The position numbers were made by a program, and so were the translations under genes. Below are positions 1 to 8,925 of a stretch of 64,000 nucleotides of DNA, one piece after another. The stretch lies in IMG/VR virus record IMGVR_UViG_3300044957_000168, positions 27,600 to 91,599 of that record; one strand, written 5' to 3'. The stretch's first letter is position 1, and every line of letters begins with the position of its first letter. The notes beneath the pieces were generated by a model, which was not told the DNA's origin, ran no database searches, and saw nothing but the letters and a program-made list of their open reading frames with translations. This DNA comes from a virus.

Positions 1-450
1 TTAAAAGATCTTGGATCAAATAACAATGTATTCCAAGAATATGGGTGGAAAAATACGGGTACTTTATTTAAATCACATCTTCTTAGTTATGCCATAGAAT
101 ATACTAAAGAAGAATTAGATCAAGAATTAAAATCTGATGGTACTGTTGTAAGAACAACATATGGTATTGAACGTATACCAGACCCTATGTTAATCAAAGA
201 GATGAGAGAATATGCAGATGGGGTTAACGTGGATAGACTAGTTTCTTTTGCAGCTCTTGTTGCTTTTATGAAAATTCAAGAGTCAAATAGAGGATATAGT
301 AAAAGAACAATAATGGATGAGACTGCTAAAAACTTGCAAAAGTCAGAAAATTTGTTTAAATTAAATAAGAGTCCGTTTAGACATATGGGCAGTAAAATGA
401 GCAACACTACTGGTAGATTTAAAAAATCTGCATTTAAAAATATTAAATAA
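1..450 (+). CDS. terL: Terminase large subunit, C-terminal part (5' end outside window)
   Basis: The frame is open from the first base, so this is the last 149 residues of a longer protein and the internal ATG at 187 is not its start. The segment carries a YGIERIPDPML stretch followed by a helix with VDRLVSFAALVAF, the pattern seen at the end of the nuclease domain of large terminases, where an aspartate (here in VDRL) helps bind metal. The last 50 residues are basic and polar. TerL is the packaging motor: an ATPase plus RNase H-like nuclease that docks on the portal and cuts the genome. The next gene starts only six bases downstream and is the likely portal, the normal neighbour. ATPase motifs lie outside the window, so the call rests on the C-terminal pattern and on gene order. 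Confidence 0.8.
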   Translation, partial: LKDLGSNNNVFQEYGWKNTGTLFKSHLLSYAIEYTKEELDQELKSDGTVVRTTYGIERIPDPMLIKEMREYADGVNVDRLVSFAALVAFMKIQESNRGYSKRTIMDETAKNLQKSENLFKLNKSPFRHMGSKMSNTTGRFKKSAFKNIK

Positions 451-456
451 TAGGTT

Positions 457-3204
457 ATGCAAGTATACAACGCATTACAACTTAAAAAAGGAGCTAAGAC
501 AGAACAAAATAGATTGGGTAGTATTACTCAGCCGTTGCAGTTTTTACCTAAAAAAGATAAAACAGAAGAGTGGGCTGCTTGGAACTTAGACTGGTTAGAA
601 TGGCAAGGATTAAAACAAATCCGTAGAAATGCCAGAAGATTAATGAAAAACTACAAACTTGCAAAAGGTATTATTGATAGAACTGATTATATAATTGAAG
701 AGGATAATGAATATAGAGATGTTGTAGAACTATTAACAAAAGAAGATGTATCTGCACTAGAATTAAAGTTCTATCCTATTATTCCAAATGTTGTTAATGT
801 TTTAGTAGCAGAATTTGCTAAAAGATCAACAAGATTAACCTATAGAGCTGTTGATGATTTTTCATACAATGAAATGCTTGAACAAAAAAGAGCACAAGTA
901 GAACAAACATTAATGGCTGATGCTGCTACAAAAATGTTAGCGGCTATGTTAGAACAAGGACTAGATCCTGGGTCAGAAGAAGCCCAACAACAACTTACAC
1001 CAGATAATTTAAAGACACTACCTGAAATAGAGCAATTCTTTAAAAAGGATTATAGATCTATGGTAGAACAATGGGCTGAACATCAACATAAAGTAGATGT
1101 TGAAAGATTTAGAATGGATGAACTTGAAGAAAGAGCATTTAGAGATATGCTTATTACAGATAGAGAGTTCTGGCATTTTTATATGATGGAAGATGATTAC
1201 CAAGTAGAACTCTGGAATCCGGTGCTTACATTCTATCACAAATCTCCAGATATTAGATACATATCACAAGGTAACTGGGTAGGTAAAACAGATATGTTTA
1301 CTGTATCAGATGTTATTGATAAGTTTGGACATGTACTTACTGAAGAACAACATAGAGCACTTGAATCAGTATATCCAATTAGATCTGCTGCTTATAACAT
1401 TGGTGGTTTACAAAATGATGGAAGTTTTTATGATGGAACTAAAACACATGACTGGAATGTCAATATGCCATCTTTAGCATACAGACAGTATACATCATTT
1501 ATGGCAGGTAATATTTTTGATGGTTCAGATATTATTGCACAGATACTTGCCGAAGGTGAAGATTACTATGATCAGGGTACAGCATACTTGTTAAGAGTAA
1601 CAACAGCATACTGGAAATCTCAAAAGAAAATTGGTCACTTAACTAAAATATCAGAAGAAGGTGAAGTAACTAATGAAATTATTTCTGAAGATTATAGAAT
1701 TACAGATAAGCCAATTTATGATACTAGACTCTTTAAAAATAAAACAAAAGATAATTTACTCTTTGGAGAACATATTGATTGGATTTGGATTAATGAGGTT
1801 TGGGGTGGAATTAAAATAGGACCAAATGTACCATCATTCTGGGGTATGAATAATCCAGGTGGATTTTCTCCTATATACATTGGAGTAAATAGAAATCATA
1901 TTGGACCAGTTAAATTTCAATTTAAAGGAGAAGCAAATCTATATGGATGTAAACTTCCGGTAGAAGGTTCTGTATTCTCAGATAGAAATACTAAGTCTAC
2001 TGCACTTATTGATTTAATGAAGCCATATCAGATTGGATATAATATTGTAAATAACCAGATTGCAGATATCTTAGTAGATGAGCTTGGTACTGTAATCATG
2101 CTTGATCAAAACTCATTACCTAGACATTCATTAGGAGAAGATTGGGGTAAAGGTAATTTAGCTAAAGCATATGTTGCAATGAAGAACTTCCAGATGTTAC
2201 CTTTGGATACTTCAATTACAAATACAGAAAATGCATTAAACTTCTCTCATTTCCAAAAACTTGACTTAGAACAGACTAATAGACTTATGTCAAGGATTAA
2301 CCTTGCAAACTATTTTAAACAGCAAGCATATGAAGTTATAGGTGTAAATCCACAAAGAATGGGACAACAACTATCACAGACTACTGCTACTGGAGTAGAG
2401 CAAGCAATGCAAGCATCTTATGCTCAAACAGAAACTTACTTTATTCAACACTGTGATTATTTAATGCCAAGAGTACATGAAATGAGAACTGACTTAGCTC
2501 AGTATTATCATTCTACAAAACCTTCAGCAAGATTAACATATGTAACATCTGCAGATGAAAAAGTAAACTTTGAAATTAATGGAACAGATCTTTTACTTAG
2601 AGATCTTAATATTGCTATAAGTACTAATGCAAATCACAGAGCTATTCTAGAGCAGTTAAAAAAAATGGCTATTCAGAATAATACAACAGGGGCTTCTATA
2701 TATGACTTAGGTAAAATTGTACAATCTGACTCTATTGCTTCTCTTAACAGTGTTCTTAAAGATTCTGAACAAAAACAACAGCAGATGAAACAACAGGAGA
2801 TGCAGCAACAACAGCAAATGCAACAAGAACAACTTCAAAAACAACAAGAGATTGAACAAATGAAGATTGATTCAACTGCTGCTGAGAAAGAAAAAGATAG
2901 ACAAAGAGATATTCTAGTTGCAGAAATTAGAGCTGCTGGCTACGGATCTATGGCAGATGTTGATCAAAATCAAATGTCTGACTATAGAGATGCTATGAAA
3001 GATATTCGTGAAACAGAACAATATCAAGAACAAACTGGACTTCAAAGAGAAAAAGAAGTAAATAGAATGACTATTGAAAATCAAAAAACTCAGTTAGAAC
3101 GTGAGAAAATACAAGCACAGAAACAAATTGCAGATAGACAATTACAAATTGCACAAGAAAATAAAAACAAATTTGATGTAAAACCTCCTAAAGAAAATAA
3201 GTAG
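457..3204 (+). CDS. Portal protein
   Basis: This 915-residue protein follows the terminase and precedes a scaffold-like gene and the capsid gene, the standard place for the portal. The portal forms the dodecameric ring at one capsid vertex through which DNA is packed and ejected. The first 700 residues are a mixed fold rich in Trp, Tyr and acidic residues. Residues 760-915 are a long Q/K/E-rich coiled coil with runs of glutamine around 770-800, like the C-terminal barrel/crown helices of long podovirus portals. It is longer than most portals. The start at 457 is favoured because it lies directly after the terminase stop and no earlier in-frame start fits. No catalytic motif is expected. Assignment is by synteny and shape, not by a signature motif. 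Confidence 0.8.
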   Translation: MQVYNALQLKKGAKTEQNRLGSITQPLQFLPKKDKTEEWAAWNLDWLEWQGLKQIRRNARRLMKNYKLAKGIIDRTDYIIEEDNEYRDVVELLTKEDVSALELKFYPIIPNVVNVLVAEFAKRSTRLTYRAVDDFSYNEMLEQKRAQVEQTLMADAATKMLAAMLEQGLDPGSEEAQQQLTPDNLKTLPEIEQFFKKDYRSMVEQWAEHQHKVDVERFRMDELEERAFRDMLITDREFWHFYMMEDDYQVELWNPVLTFYHKSPDIRYISQGNWVGKTDMFTVSDVIDKFGHVLTEEQHRALESVYPIRSAAYNIGGLQNDGSFYDGTKTHDWNVNMPSLAYRQYTSFMAGNIFDGSDIIAQILAEGEDYYDQGTAYLLRVTTAYWKSQKKIGHLTKISEEGEVTNEIISEDYRITDKPIYDTRLFKNKTKDNLLFGEHIDWIWINEVWGGIKIGPNVPSFWGMNNPGGFSPIYIGVNRNHIGPVKFQFKGEANLYGCKLPVEGSVFSDRNTKSTALIDLMKPYQIGYNIVNNQIADILVDELGTVIMLDQNSLPRHSLGEDWGKGNLAKAYVAMKNFQMLPLDTSITNTENALNFSHFQKLDLEQTNRLMSRINLANYFKQQAYEVIGVNPQRMGQQLSQTTATGVEQAMQASYAQTETYFIQHCDYLMPRVHEMRTDLAQYYHSTKPSARLTYVTSADEKVNFEINGTDLLLRDLNIAISTNANHRAILEQLKKMAIQNNTTGASIYDLGKIVQSDSIASLNSVLKDSEQKQQQMKQQEMQQQQQMQQEQLQKQQEIEQMKIDSTAAEKEKDRQRDILVAEIRAAGYGSMADVDQNQMSDYRDAMKDIRETEQYQEQTGLQREKEVNRMTIENQKTQLEREKIQAQKQIADRQLQIAQENKNKFDVKPPKENK

Positions 3205-3256
3205 TTAGCCATATATTACAAAATTTTTTTTGCAGAGTTTTAAATTTTTGAAGTTT

Positions 3257-3281
3257 ATTTTATATATTGATATATAAACAA
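3257..3281 (+). promoter_or_regulatory. AT-rich inverted repeat, candidate promoter region
   Basis: The gap between the portal and scaffold-like genes holds a perfect inverted repeat TTATATAT-TG-ATATATAA, 12-30 bases before the next start codon. Similar TATAT-rich boxes stand at comparable distances before other genes in the window. It could be a promoter core or an operator. No T-tract follows the repeat, so it does not look like a terminator. Confidence 0.3.
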
Positions 3282-3292
3282 AAACCAACAGA
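3281..3292 (+). promoter_or_regulatory. AAAACCAACA leader before start codon
   Basis: The sequence AAAACCAACA stands just before the ATG at 3293. The same decamer precedes the starts at 6289 and 13293. There is no Shine-Dalgarno sequence, so this A-rich leader may be the ribosome-recruiting element. Confidence 0.35.
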
Positions 3293-4549
3293 ATGGAAAC
3301 AACCAACACAAATCCTGAAAATCAGGTCCAAGATTCTACAACGGTAGAACAGGTAGATGTAAATATTGATGCCCTCTTTGGAATGCCTGGAGCAGAGAAT
3401 GTAATGCTCCCTGCAGAAGAAGAAAAACCTAAATCAGTGTTTCATAAAGAAACAGTTGATACATCGTTCTTTGACAACCCTACTGCTTCACCAGAAGAAA
3501 GACAACAAGAGCAAGAAAAGAAAATTGAAGTTCAAGAAACAATTAATGAACTAGATAATCTAATTGCTCAAGAAGAAGAAGCCGGTAATAAAGGAAGACC
3601 AAAGGTTGATAAATCAGGTCTTGCAGAGTTAGCACAGAAAATGATTGAGGATGGGTCTTTAGTACCTTTTGATGATGATAAACCATTAGAAGAATATACT
3701 ACAAAAGATTTTCGTGAACTCTTTGAAGCAAATTTTCAAGAAAGAGAAAATCAAATAAGAAGAGATACTCCAAGAGAATTTTTTGAAGCATTACCAGAAG
3801 AACTTCAAGTTGCTGCTAAATATGTAGCTGATGGAGGACAAGATTTGAAAGGTCTATTTAGAACTCTAGCTTATGTAGAGGAAATGAGACAACTTGATCC
3901 TGCTGATGAATATGATCAAGCAGAAATTGCAAGACAATATTTACATGCTACAAACTTTGGTACTCCAGAAGAAATTGAACAAGAGATTCAAGACTGGAGA
4001 GATTTAAACCGACTTGAACAAAAAGCTAATCAGTTTAAACCAAAGTTGGATGCAATGCAAGAAGAAATTGTTGCAAGACAACTAGCAGAACAAGAGCATA
4101 GAAGAAATATGCAAGCAGAACAAGCTAAAGCATATCAAGAAAATGTGTATAGTACACTTGCTGCAGGAACAATTGGTGGATTAAAACTAGATAAAAAAGT
4201 ACAAGGTCTTTTATTTTCTGGATTAGTTCAACCTAATTATCCTTCTATCTCTGGTAAACCTACAAACTTACTAGGCCACCTTTTAGAGAAATATCAGTTT
4301 GTAGAACCAAGACATGACCTTATTGCTGAAGCACTTTGGTTACTTGCAGATCCAAATGGATATAAGAATAGAGTAAGAGAACAAGGATCAAGACAAGCAG
4401 TAGAAAAAACTGTAAGACAATTGAAAACAGAGGAGTCTAGAAAGATTGCTTCTTCAACAAATACATTGTATGATGATGAACCAAGAAGAACACCTTCTAG
4501 ATCTGAACCTAGAAAATTGTCAAAAAACAGTATGTTTAAAAGATTTTAA
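3293..4549 (+). CDS. Putative scaffolding / capsid assembly protein
   Basis: A 418-residue, highly charged, largely helical protein placed between portal and major capsid protein. Acidic N-terminal segments (1-110) are followed by long helices rich in E, Q and R (about 150-290), a small mixed region (295-360) and a basic, Ser/Thr-rich tail (375-418) ending KNSMFKRF. This acidic-body, basic-tail shape and gene position are typical of scaffolding proteins, whose basic C-terminal end binds the inner face of the capsid shell. No protease motif was recognised, so a fused maturation protease is not supported. It could instead be a minor capsid protein. Its leader carries the AAAACCAACA motif shared with two other genes. 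Confidence 0.5.
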   Translation: METTNTNPENQVQDSTTVEQVDVNIDALFGMPGAENVMLPAEEEKPKSVFHKETVDTSFFDNPTASPEERQQEQEKKIEVQETINELDNLIAQEEEAGNKGRPKVDKSGLAELAQKMIEDGSLVPFDDDKPLEEYTTKDFRELFEANFQERENQIRRDTPREFFEALPEELQVAAKYVADGGQDLKGLFRTLAYVEEMRQLDPADEYDQAEIARQYLHATNFGTPEEIEQEIQDWRDLNRLEQKANQFKPKLDAMQEEIVARQLAEQEHRRNMQAEQAKAYQENVYSTLAAGTIGGLKLDKKVQGLLFSGLVQPNYPSISGKPTNLLGHLLEKYQFVEPRHDLIAEALWLLADPNGYKNRVREQGSRQAVEKTVRQLKTEESRKIASSTNTLYDDEPRRTPSRSEPRKLSKNSMFKRF

Positions 4550-4578
4550 ATTAAGTAACAAATAAAACAAATATAAAA

Positions 4579-6195
4579 ATGGCAACTCCAGTTTTAAACA
4601 ATGGTATCTTTCTACGGGATACAGCCTACCAGGCAAGCTCACACGTAGACTCCTACCACTTGGTTAACATGTTGAAGGATGCAGAACCAATGGACCTTGG
4701 TCCAGTAGACCTATGGGCTATGGCTCAGAAGGTGGAAATGCCCCTTTACCAAATGTCTAGCTTTGGTGGTAAGAATGTAATCATGGTGGATAACCACCGA
4801 GGAGAATATAGATGGCAGACTCCTGTATCTATTGATCTTCCATACATTGTTGAGGATATTGAACCTCAAGCAGCTTACAGAGGTACTGATGGATCTACCT
4901 TCCGTATCAAAATCAACAGACGTGAATTTGGACATGGTGATATCATCACTTATCACAAATATAACGGAGTTGAGATGTACATCACTGACGAGGATATCCT
5001 TCCTGTAGGTGACGGTTATATCTATACTGTACAGTTGGTAAACAACGATAACTACAAGTATCTAGATGCAAAATATCTTACTAATGGTACTAAAATCTTC
5101 CGTAAGGGTTCTGCCCGTGGGGAGTATGGTGAAAGATTCTCTGACATCACAACAAGAACTGGTTTCCGTGAATTCTACAACTTTGTAGGAGGTGCTGAAG
5201 CTCACGTACATTATTCTATCTCTTCTCGTGCAGACTTGATGATCAAAGGTGGAATGAATGCAGATGGTACAGTTCCTGTAACTGAGATCTGGAGAACTTT
5301 TGACAAAGGTATGGATCCTTCTATTTCTTCATTAGAAGATATGGTTAAAGTAATGGGTAAAGATAAAGTTAAACGTGCATTTGACAATGGTGACTTATCT
5401 AGAACATTCTTGACTCAAATGGAAGCTGCACACTTAAGTAAAGTTGCAAGTGACATTGAGACCTACTTAATGTGGGGACAAGGAGGTCGTGTACGTCAAG
5501 ATGGACCAGATGACATTAGATTATCTGTGGGTCTTTGGAGACAGTTAGATAACTCATTTAAAAGAGTATATAACAAAAATAACTTTACACTTGATTTGTT
5601 CCGTGGAGAAATCTACAACTTCTTCAATGGTAAGGTTGAGTTCCAAGGTCCAGATCCAAAAAGATCTCTAGTAGTTCAAACTGGTATGGGTGGAATGAGA
5701 ATGGTAAATGAAGCTATCAAAAGAGAAGCTGTTGCTTCTGGTCTATTGATTCAGGCTGCTGATATTGGTGCTATCACTGGTAAAGGTATGGACTTGAACT
5801 TTGGATTTGCTTATACTTCATATGTAATTCCATTCTTGGCAAATGTTAAGTTTGTTCTTAACTCAGCATTTGACAATGTTCATACAAATGATATTGAGAA
5901 CCCAATCATTGATGGTTTCCCATTATCTTCTTATAGCTTTATCATCTTTGATATCACTGATAACACTAATGACAATATCTACTTATTGAAATTGTCTTGG
6001 GATAATCAATTGAAGTGGTGGTATCAAAATGGTACTATGGATTACATGGGACGTACCCAAGGATTCCAGTCTTCTGGTCAATTCAACGGATACCGTGTAA
6101 TGATGTCTCAAACAATGCCTGCAATTTGGGTAAAAGACCCAACTAAGGTATTGAAGATTGTTATGAGAAACCCAGTAACCGGTGGTTCATTCTAA
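4579..6195 (+). CDS. Major capsid protein (HK97-like fold expected)
   Basis: A 538-residue protein in the canonical capsid position after the scaffold-like gene. It shows the mixed alpha/beta composition of HK97-type shells, with a long N-terminal part (1-90), an extended beta-rich loop region (95-190) and a glycine-rich QTGMGGMRMVNEA segment near 370. Crassvirales capsid proteins are near 500 residues, so the length fits. Two features point to very high expression: the DNA is visibly richer in G and C and in C-ending codons than its neighbours, strongest in the first 250 bases, and a strong hairpin terminator follows within 20 bases of the stop. The upstream leader is A-rich without Shine-Dalgarno. 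No signature motif proves the fold; order, length and expression signs carry the call. Confidence 0.85.
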   Translation: MATPVLNNGIFLRDTAYQASSHVDSYHLVNMLKDAEPMDLGPVDLWAMAQKVEMPLYQMSSFGGKNVIMVDNHRGEYRWQTPVSIDLPYIVEDIEPQAAYRGTDGSTFRIKINRREFGHGDIITYHKYNGVEMYITDEDILPVGDGYIYTVQLVNNDNYKYLDAKYLTNGTKIFRKGSARGEYGERFSDITTRTGFREFYNFVGGAEAHVHYSISSRADLMIKGGMNADGTVPVTEIWRTFDKGMDPSISSLEDMVKVMGKDKVKRAFDNGDLSRTFLTQMEAAHLSKVASDIETYLMWGQGGRVRQDGPDDIRLSVGLWRQLDNSFKRVYNKNNFTLDLFRGEIYNFFNGKVEFQGPDPKRSLVVQTGMGGMRMVNEAIKREAVASGLLIQAADIGAITGKGMDLNFGFAYTSYVIPFLANVKFVLNSAFDNVHTNDIENPIIDGFPLSSYSFIIFDITDNTNDNIYLLKLSWDNQLKWWYQNGTMDYMGRTQGFQSSGQFNGYRVMMSQTMPAIWVKDPTKVLKIVMRNPVTGGSF

Positions 6196-6210
6196 TCTAT
6201 CATATATAAT

Positions 6211-6246
6211 AAAAAAGGGAGGGGGTAACTCCTCCCTCTTTTTTAA
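6211..6246 (+). terminator. Intrinsic terminator after the capsid gene
   Basis: GGGAGG pairs with CCTCCC across a short GGGTAACT loop. An A-run precedes and a T-run follows, so the outer bases extend the stem. It sits just after the capsid stop codon and would end the head transcript. Confidence 0.85.
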
Positions 6247-6258
6247 AAAGTAATTTAA

Positions 6259-6288
6259 TAACCAACAAAAATAAAAACCAACAAAAAC
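6259..6288 (+). promoter_or_regulatory. Doubled ACCAACAAAA leader motif
   Basis: Two copies of AACCAACAAAA stand in tandem between the terminator and the next start codon, the second as AAAAACCAACAAAAA right before ATG. The same element precedes the genes starting at 3293 and 13293. Confidence 0.35.
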
Positions 6289-7311
6289 ATGGAAACAACA
6301 GGATTTACAATGGTAGAAGTAGGGGTAGGCAGCATTAAAAAAACATCACTTGCTGTTAGACCTTACTTTGATAAACAAGCAACTAATATGGGGCTTGAAG
6401 AATATGGAATGAGTCTCTTTGATGGAGTAACTCATAATGAGCAACTTGCATGCTTAGAATTAAATGGAGTAATTAGATATATCACAGGTTTAAATGAATT
6501 TGCACCTGAGATTAAATTACTTGACTCAGAAGTAAGAGAAGCAAGAATCAGAGAAATTAGAACTTCAATTGCAGAACTTGAAAAAGAACTTGCTGCAAAT
6601 TTTATTGAAATTGATGATAAAGATTTTTGGAATAAAGTAAAATTACTAAAACCTGATAATAAAGAGTTTTGGAATAAAATTGAGATATCATGTGGTAATG
6701 AACCATTATATTTAGATCCAACTAAACCATTTGATAAAATAAAACTTCATGCAATTGAGGCAGGTGGTTTTCCAATGATAGCAAAAAGTTATGAAGATGC
6801 CAGAGCAAAAGCAGTACCACCTAAGTTTTATCTAGATAAAGAAGAAGAAACTGTAATGGCAAGAACTGAATACAAAAAGATGCGTAACAAAGCACTTTCA
6901 GAACTTCAGAAACTATATGATAAAAACAGTACTAAACTATTCTATGTTGCTAAAGTAGTAGATGCAAATAGTTCTCAGTACAGAAAATCAACTCCACTAG
7001 ATATTATTTATGAGAATATGGATAAATATATTTCTGGAGAAGGAGCTGAGTCAAACAAAGAAAGAGCTTCAAGAACATTCCTTGATGCAGTAAATTTAGA
7101 TATGGAATCATTAAAAATTAAATCAATTGTACGAGATTCCGTATTTTTTAAGTATATTATTAATAAGCCGGATGGATATATTTACCATGCTAAAACAAAT
7201 GCTTTACTTGGTAGAAATGTATCTGATGTAATTGAACACTTAAAAAATCCTTTGAATGAGGATATTTTAAAAGATTTAATTGCATCCTGTGAAAAATATT
7301 GGAACACTTAA
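6289..7311 (+). CDS. Unknown protein downstream of capsid gene, likely virion or head associated
   Basis: A 340-residue soluble protein with no domain I recognise. The middle holds a K-x-FWNK motif twice (near residues 113 and 128), an alpha-helical charged region with AELEKELA (about 90-100), and an HAIEAGGFPMIAKSYEDA segment. The C-terminal third is mixed, with a YIYHAKTNALLG stretch that looks like a small beta-hairpin. It lacks membrane segments and cysteine clusters. The gene follows the capsid terminator, has its own doubled leader motif and is followed at once by the small basic gene cluster. Its position between the capsid and connector genes suggests a head role, such as an auxiliary capsid protein, but nothing in the sequence proves it. 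Confidence 0.5.
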   Translation: METTGFTMVEVGVGSIKKTSLAVRPYFDKQATNMGLEEYGMSLFDGVTHNEQLACLELNGVIRYITGLNEFAPEIKLLDSEVREARIREIRTSIAELEKELAANFIEIDDKDFWNKVKLLKPDNKEFWNKIEISCGNEPLYLDPTKPFDKIKLHAIEAGGFPMIAKSYEDARAKAVPPKFYLDKEEETVMARTEYKKMRNKALSELQKLYDKNSTKLFYVAKVVDANSSQYRKSTPLDIIYENMDKYISGEGAESNKERASRTFLDAVNLDMESLKIKSIVRDSVFFKYIINKPDGYIYHAKTNALLGRNVSDVIEHLKNPLNEDILKDLIASCEKYWNT

Positions 7312-7322
7312 AATTAAATAAC

Positions 7323-7520
7323 ATGAAAGCAAAAATGCCAATGGTAACAAAAGACGGTAAACAAATACCAGCTTTTGCTGCAGATGGAAAAGGTAAAATG
7401 AAAATGGGTGGAGCTAAAAAACCAAAGATGATGGCTGGTGGTGCTAAACCAAAAGCTATGTATGGTACTGCTATGAAACCTAGTATGATGAAAAAAGGTG
7501 GAGCTAAAAAAATGAAATAA
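7323..7520 (+). CDS. Small basic KKGG-motif protein 1
   Basis: A 65-residue protein made mostly of Lys, Met, Gly, Ala and Pro. After MPMVTKDGKQIPAFAADGKG come four repeats of the type KMGGAKKPK, MAGGAKPKA and MKKGGAKKMK. I chose the ATG at 7323 over an in-frame one at 7299, because the earlier one lies inside the preceding gene and the protein from 7323 has the basic composition of its neighbours. The charge suggests binding to DNA or to the acidic inner capsid surface. It is first in a run of overlapping small genes; the next start overlaps its stop as TAATG. Confidence 0.6.
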   Translation: MKAKMPMVTKDGKQIPAFAADGKGKMKMGGAKKPKMMAGGAKPKAMYGTAMKPSMMKKGGAKKMK

Positions 7521-7717
7521 TGGCCACTAAGAAGACAACTAAAAGCAAAGTAAACCAGGCTGGTGTTTATACTAAGCCTGGTATGCGTAAGTCTTTGTTT
7601 GAAAGAATTAAAGCTGGTACAAAGGGAGGAGATCCTGGAGAATGGTCTGCAAGAAAAGCACAACTTTTAGCTAAAGAATATAAGTCTAAGGGTGGTGGTT
7701 ATAAAACTAAGAAGTAA
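7520..7717 (+). CDS. Small basic protein, DUF5872-like
   Basis: A 65-residue basic protein containing KPGMRKSLFERIKAGTKGG, then PGEWSARKAQLLAKEY and a KSKGGGYK tail. This resembles from memory the DUF5872 family of small phage proteins; the family call needs a profile search. Its start overlaps the previous stop (TAATG) and its own stop overlaps the next start, so it is probably translated by coupling. Function unknown; a nucleic-acid or virion-packing role is inferred from charge and position. Confidence 0.6.
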   Translation: MATKKTTKSKVNQAGVYTKPGMRKSLFERIKAGTKGGDPGEWSARKAQLLAKEYKSKGGGYKTKK

Positions 7718-7983
7718 TGGCTAAAGATCCTCAGCAAAGTTTAAGAGATTGGTCAGCACAAAAGTGGATGACATCTGGAACTTATGCAAATAAGAAGAAA
7801 GGTTCTTCTAAAGAGGTAAAGTCAAAAGGTAAAAAAAGGTATTTACCTGAAGCTGCTTGGGGTTCTTTATCAGCAGGAGAAAAAGCAGCTACAAATAAAG
7901 CAAAGGCTAAAGGTAATAGTAAAGGAAAACAATTTGTTAAACAGCCAAAGGGTATAGCCCAAAAAGCAGCAAGATTTAGATAG
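7717..7983 (+). CDS. Small basic protein (SLRDWSAQKW ... KTARFR type)
   Basis: An 88-residue Lys-rich protein. It begins with SLRDWSAQKWMTSG, has a basic linker, then YLPEAAWGSLSAGEKAATNK and ends QPKGIAQKAARFR. The same build occurs in small proteins of aquatic phages as I remember them, but no function is known to me. It starts in a TAATG overlap with the previous gene. Strong positive charge argues for contact with DNA or an acidic protein. Confidence 0.6.
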   Translation: MAKDPQQSLRDWSAQKWMTSGTYANKKKGSSKEVKSKGKKRYLPEAAWGSLSAGEKAATNKAKAKGNSKGKQFVKQPKGIAQKAARFR

Positions 7984-7985
7984 TT

Positions 7986-8225
7986 ATGGCAATTAAAAAA
8001 ACAACAACAAAATCAACACCAGCTAAGAAAAGTTCTTCAGTTGGTATTTCTATTTTTGGTGGTAACAAAGCAGAAATGAGAAAATGGGAAGTTGAATCTG
8101 CTATGTCTACATTACAAAGAGCTTCTGAGATTCAGAAGAATGCAAAGTTAATGGCAGATGTAAAAAAGATGGCAGCTGAGAAAGCAAAAGAATTTAACAG
8201 TATTGCATCTGGTAAAAAGATTTAA
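7986..8225 (+). CDS. Small Lys/Ala-rich protein, helical
   Basis: A 79-residue protein with a Lys/Thr-rich N-terminus (1-17), a short GISIFGGN stretch, and a single long helix (about 28-72) with regular Ala/Lys spacing that could form a coiled coil. No family recognised. It is spaced three bases from the upstream stop and belongs to the same tight cluster. Confidence 0.55.
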   Translation: MAIKKTTTKSTPAKKSSSVGISIFGGNKAEMRKWEVESAMSTLQRASEIQKNAKLMADVKKMAAEKAKEFNSIASGKKI

Positions 8226-8227
8226 TA

Positions 8228-8572
8228 ATGGCACAGGCAAAAACTAAGAAAGTAAAAGTTACTGCCGGTGGTGAAAAACATGTAGTATATAAGAAGACTA
8301 CAAAAAAAGGAGAAGGAAAGGTTGGTCATATTATGGTCAACCATCCTACTAAAGATAAAGGACAGTGGGATACTATAGATTTAACTGCTAAAGCAAAAGC
8401 AAAAACAGTTAAACAAGGTGTGGCAGCAACTAGAAAATGGCATAAAGAAAATCCTTATCCCAAACAAAAAATGAAGTTGGGTGGAAGTGCAAAGAGTTGT
8501 TGGCCTGGTTATGAAAAAAAAGGTACTAAAAAGATGTATGGTAAAACATATAACAACTGTGTAAAAAAATAG
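8228..8572 (+). CDS. Small basic protein with CWPGYEKKGTKKMYGKTYNNC tail
   Basis: A 114-residue protein. Residues 16-55 look like a small beta domain (HVVYKKTTKKGEGKVGHI, then HPTKDKGQWDTIDLT). Residues 58-78 are a basic helix, followed by a KMKLGGSAK motif shared with the neighbours. The C-terminal end has two cysteines in a C-x19-C arrangement within a Gly/Lys/Tyr-rich segment, which may form a disulphide or bind metal. The tail type recurs in small phage proteins, but its role is unknown to me. Confidence 0.6.
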   Translation: MAQAKTKKVKVTAGGEKHVVYKKTTKKGEGKVGHIMVNHPTKDKGQWDTIDLTAKAKAKTVKQGVAATRKWHKENPYPKQKMKLGGSAKSCWPGYEKKGTKKMYGKTYNNCVKK

Positions 8573-8574
8573 TC

Positions 8575-8895
8575 ATGGCAAGTAGTAGAGCACAACAAGC
8601 AGCAATAGCTATCTCAATGAAGAAAGCTGGTAAGAAACCTAAGATGAAATCAGGTGGTTCTACTCCTGCTTGGACAAGAAAAGAAGGAAAATCTCCTTCT
8701 GGAGGACTTAATGCTAAAGGTAGAGCTTCTTATAACAAGTCTACTGGTGGTAATCTTAAAGCTCCTCAACCAGAAGGAGGTCCTAGAAAAAAATCATTTT
8801 GTGCTAGATCTGCAGGTCAAATGAAGATGTGGCCTAAAGCAGCTAAGGATCCAAATAGTAGATTACGATTAGCTAGAAAGAAATGGAAGTGTTAA
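8575..8895 (+). CDS. Small basic protein, DUF6321-like
   Basis: A 106-residue protein. After a basic N-terminus with KMKSGGS, residues 30-75 read TPAWTRKEGKSPSGGLNAKG, then ASYNKSTGGNLKAPQ and GPRKKSFCAR. It closes with DPNSRLRLARKKWKC. This string of motifs matches what I recall of the DUF6321 family of small phage proteins. The function is unknown. Two cysteines, one terminal, are conserved-looking. The terminal motif is repeated in the 30-residue gene at 9141. Confidence 0.7.
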   Translation: MASSRAQQAAIAISMKKAGKKPKMKSGGSTPAWTRKEGKSPSGGLNAKGRASYNKSTGGNLKAPQPEGGPRKKSFCARSAGQMKMWPKAAKDPNSRLRLARKKWKC

Positions 8896-8925
8896 AAATA
8901 TTATTAATTAAAAAATAAATGTATA

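Noticed and set aside
187-450. Separate small gene starting at ATG 187
   Set aside because: The frame is open to base 1 and the upstream residues continue the terminase pattern.
2770-2860. CAA/CAG-rich stretch in the portal gene as a DNA repeat element
   Set aside because: It is a glutamine-rich coiled-coil coding region with irregular codons, not a tandem DNA repeat.
3257-3281. Inverted repeat as a terminator after the portal gene
   Set aside because: It is pure A/T without a following T-run and stands just before the next start codon, so a regulatory role is more likely.
7299-7322. Longer start for the first small basic gene
   Set aside because: It would lie inside the end of the preceding gene and adds residues unlike the basic family; ATG 7323 fits better.
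7190-7663. 157-residue minus-strand frame
   Set aside because: It crosses four overlapping plus-strand genes and its Phe/Ile/Pro-rich sequence is the reverse of Lys/Gly codons.
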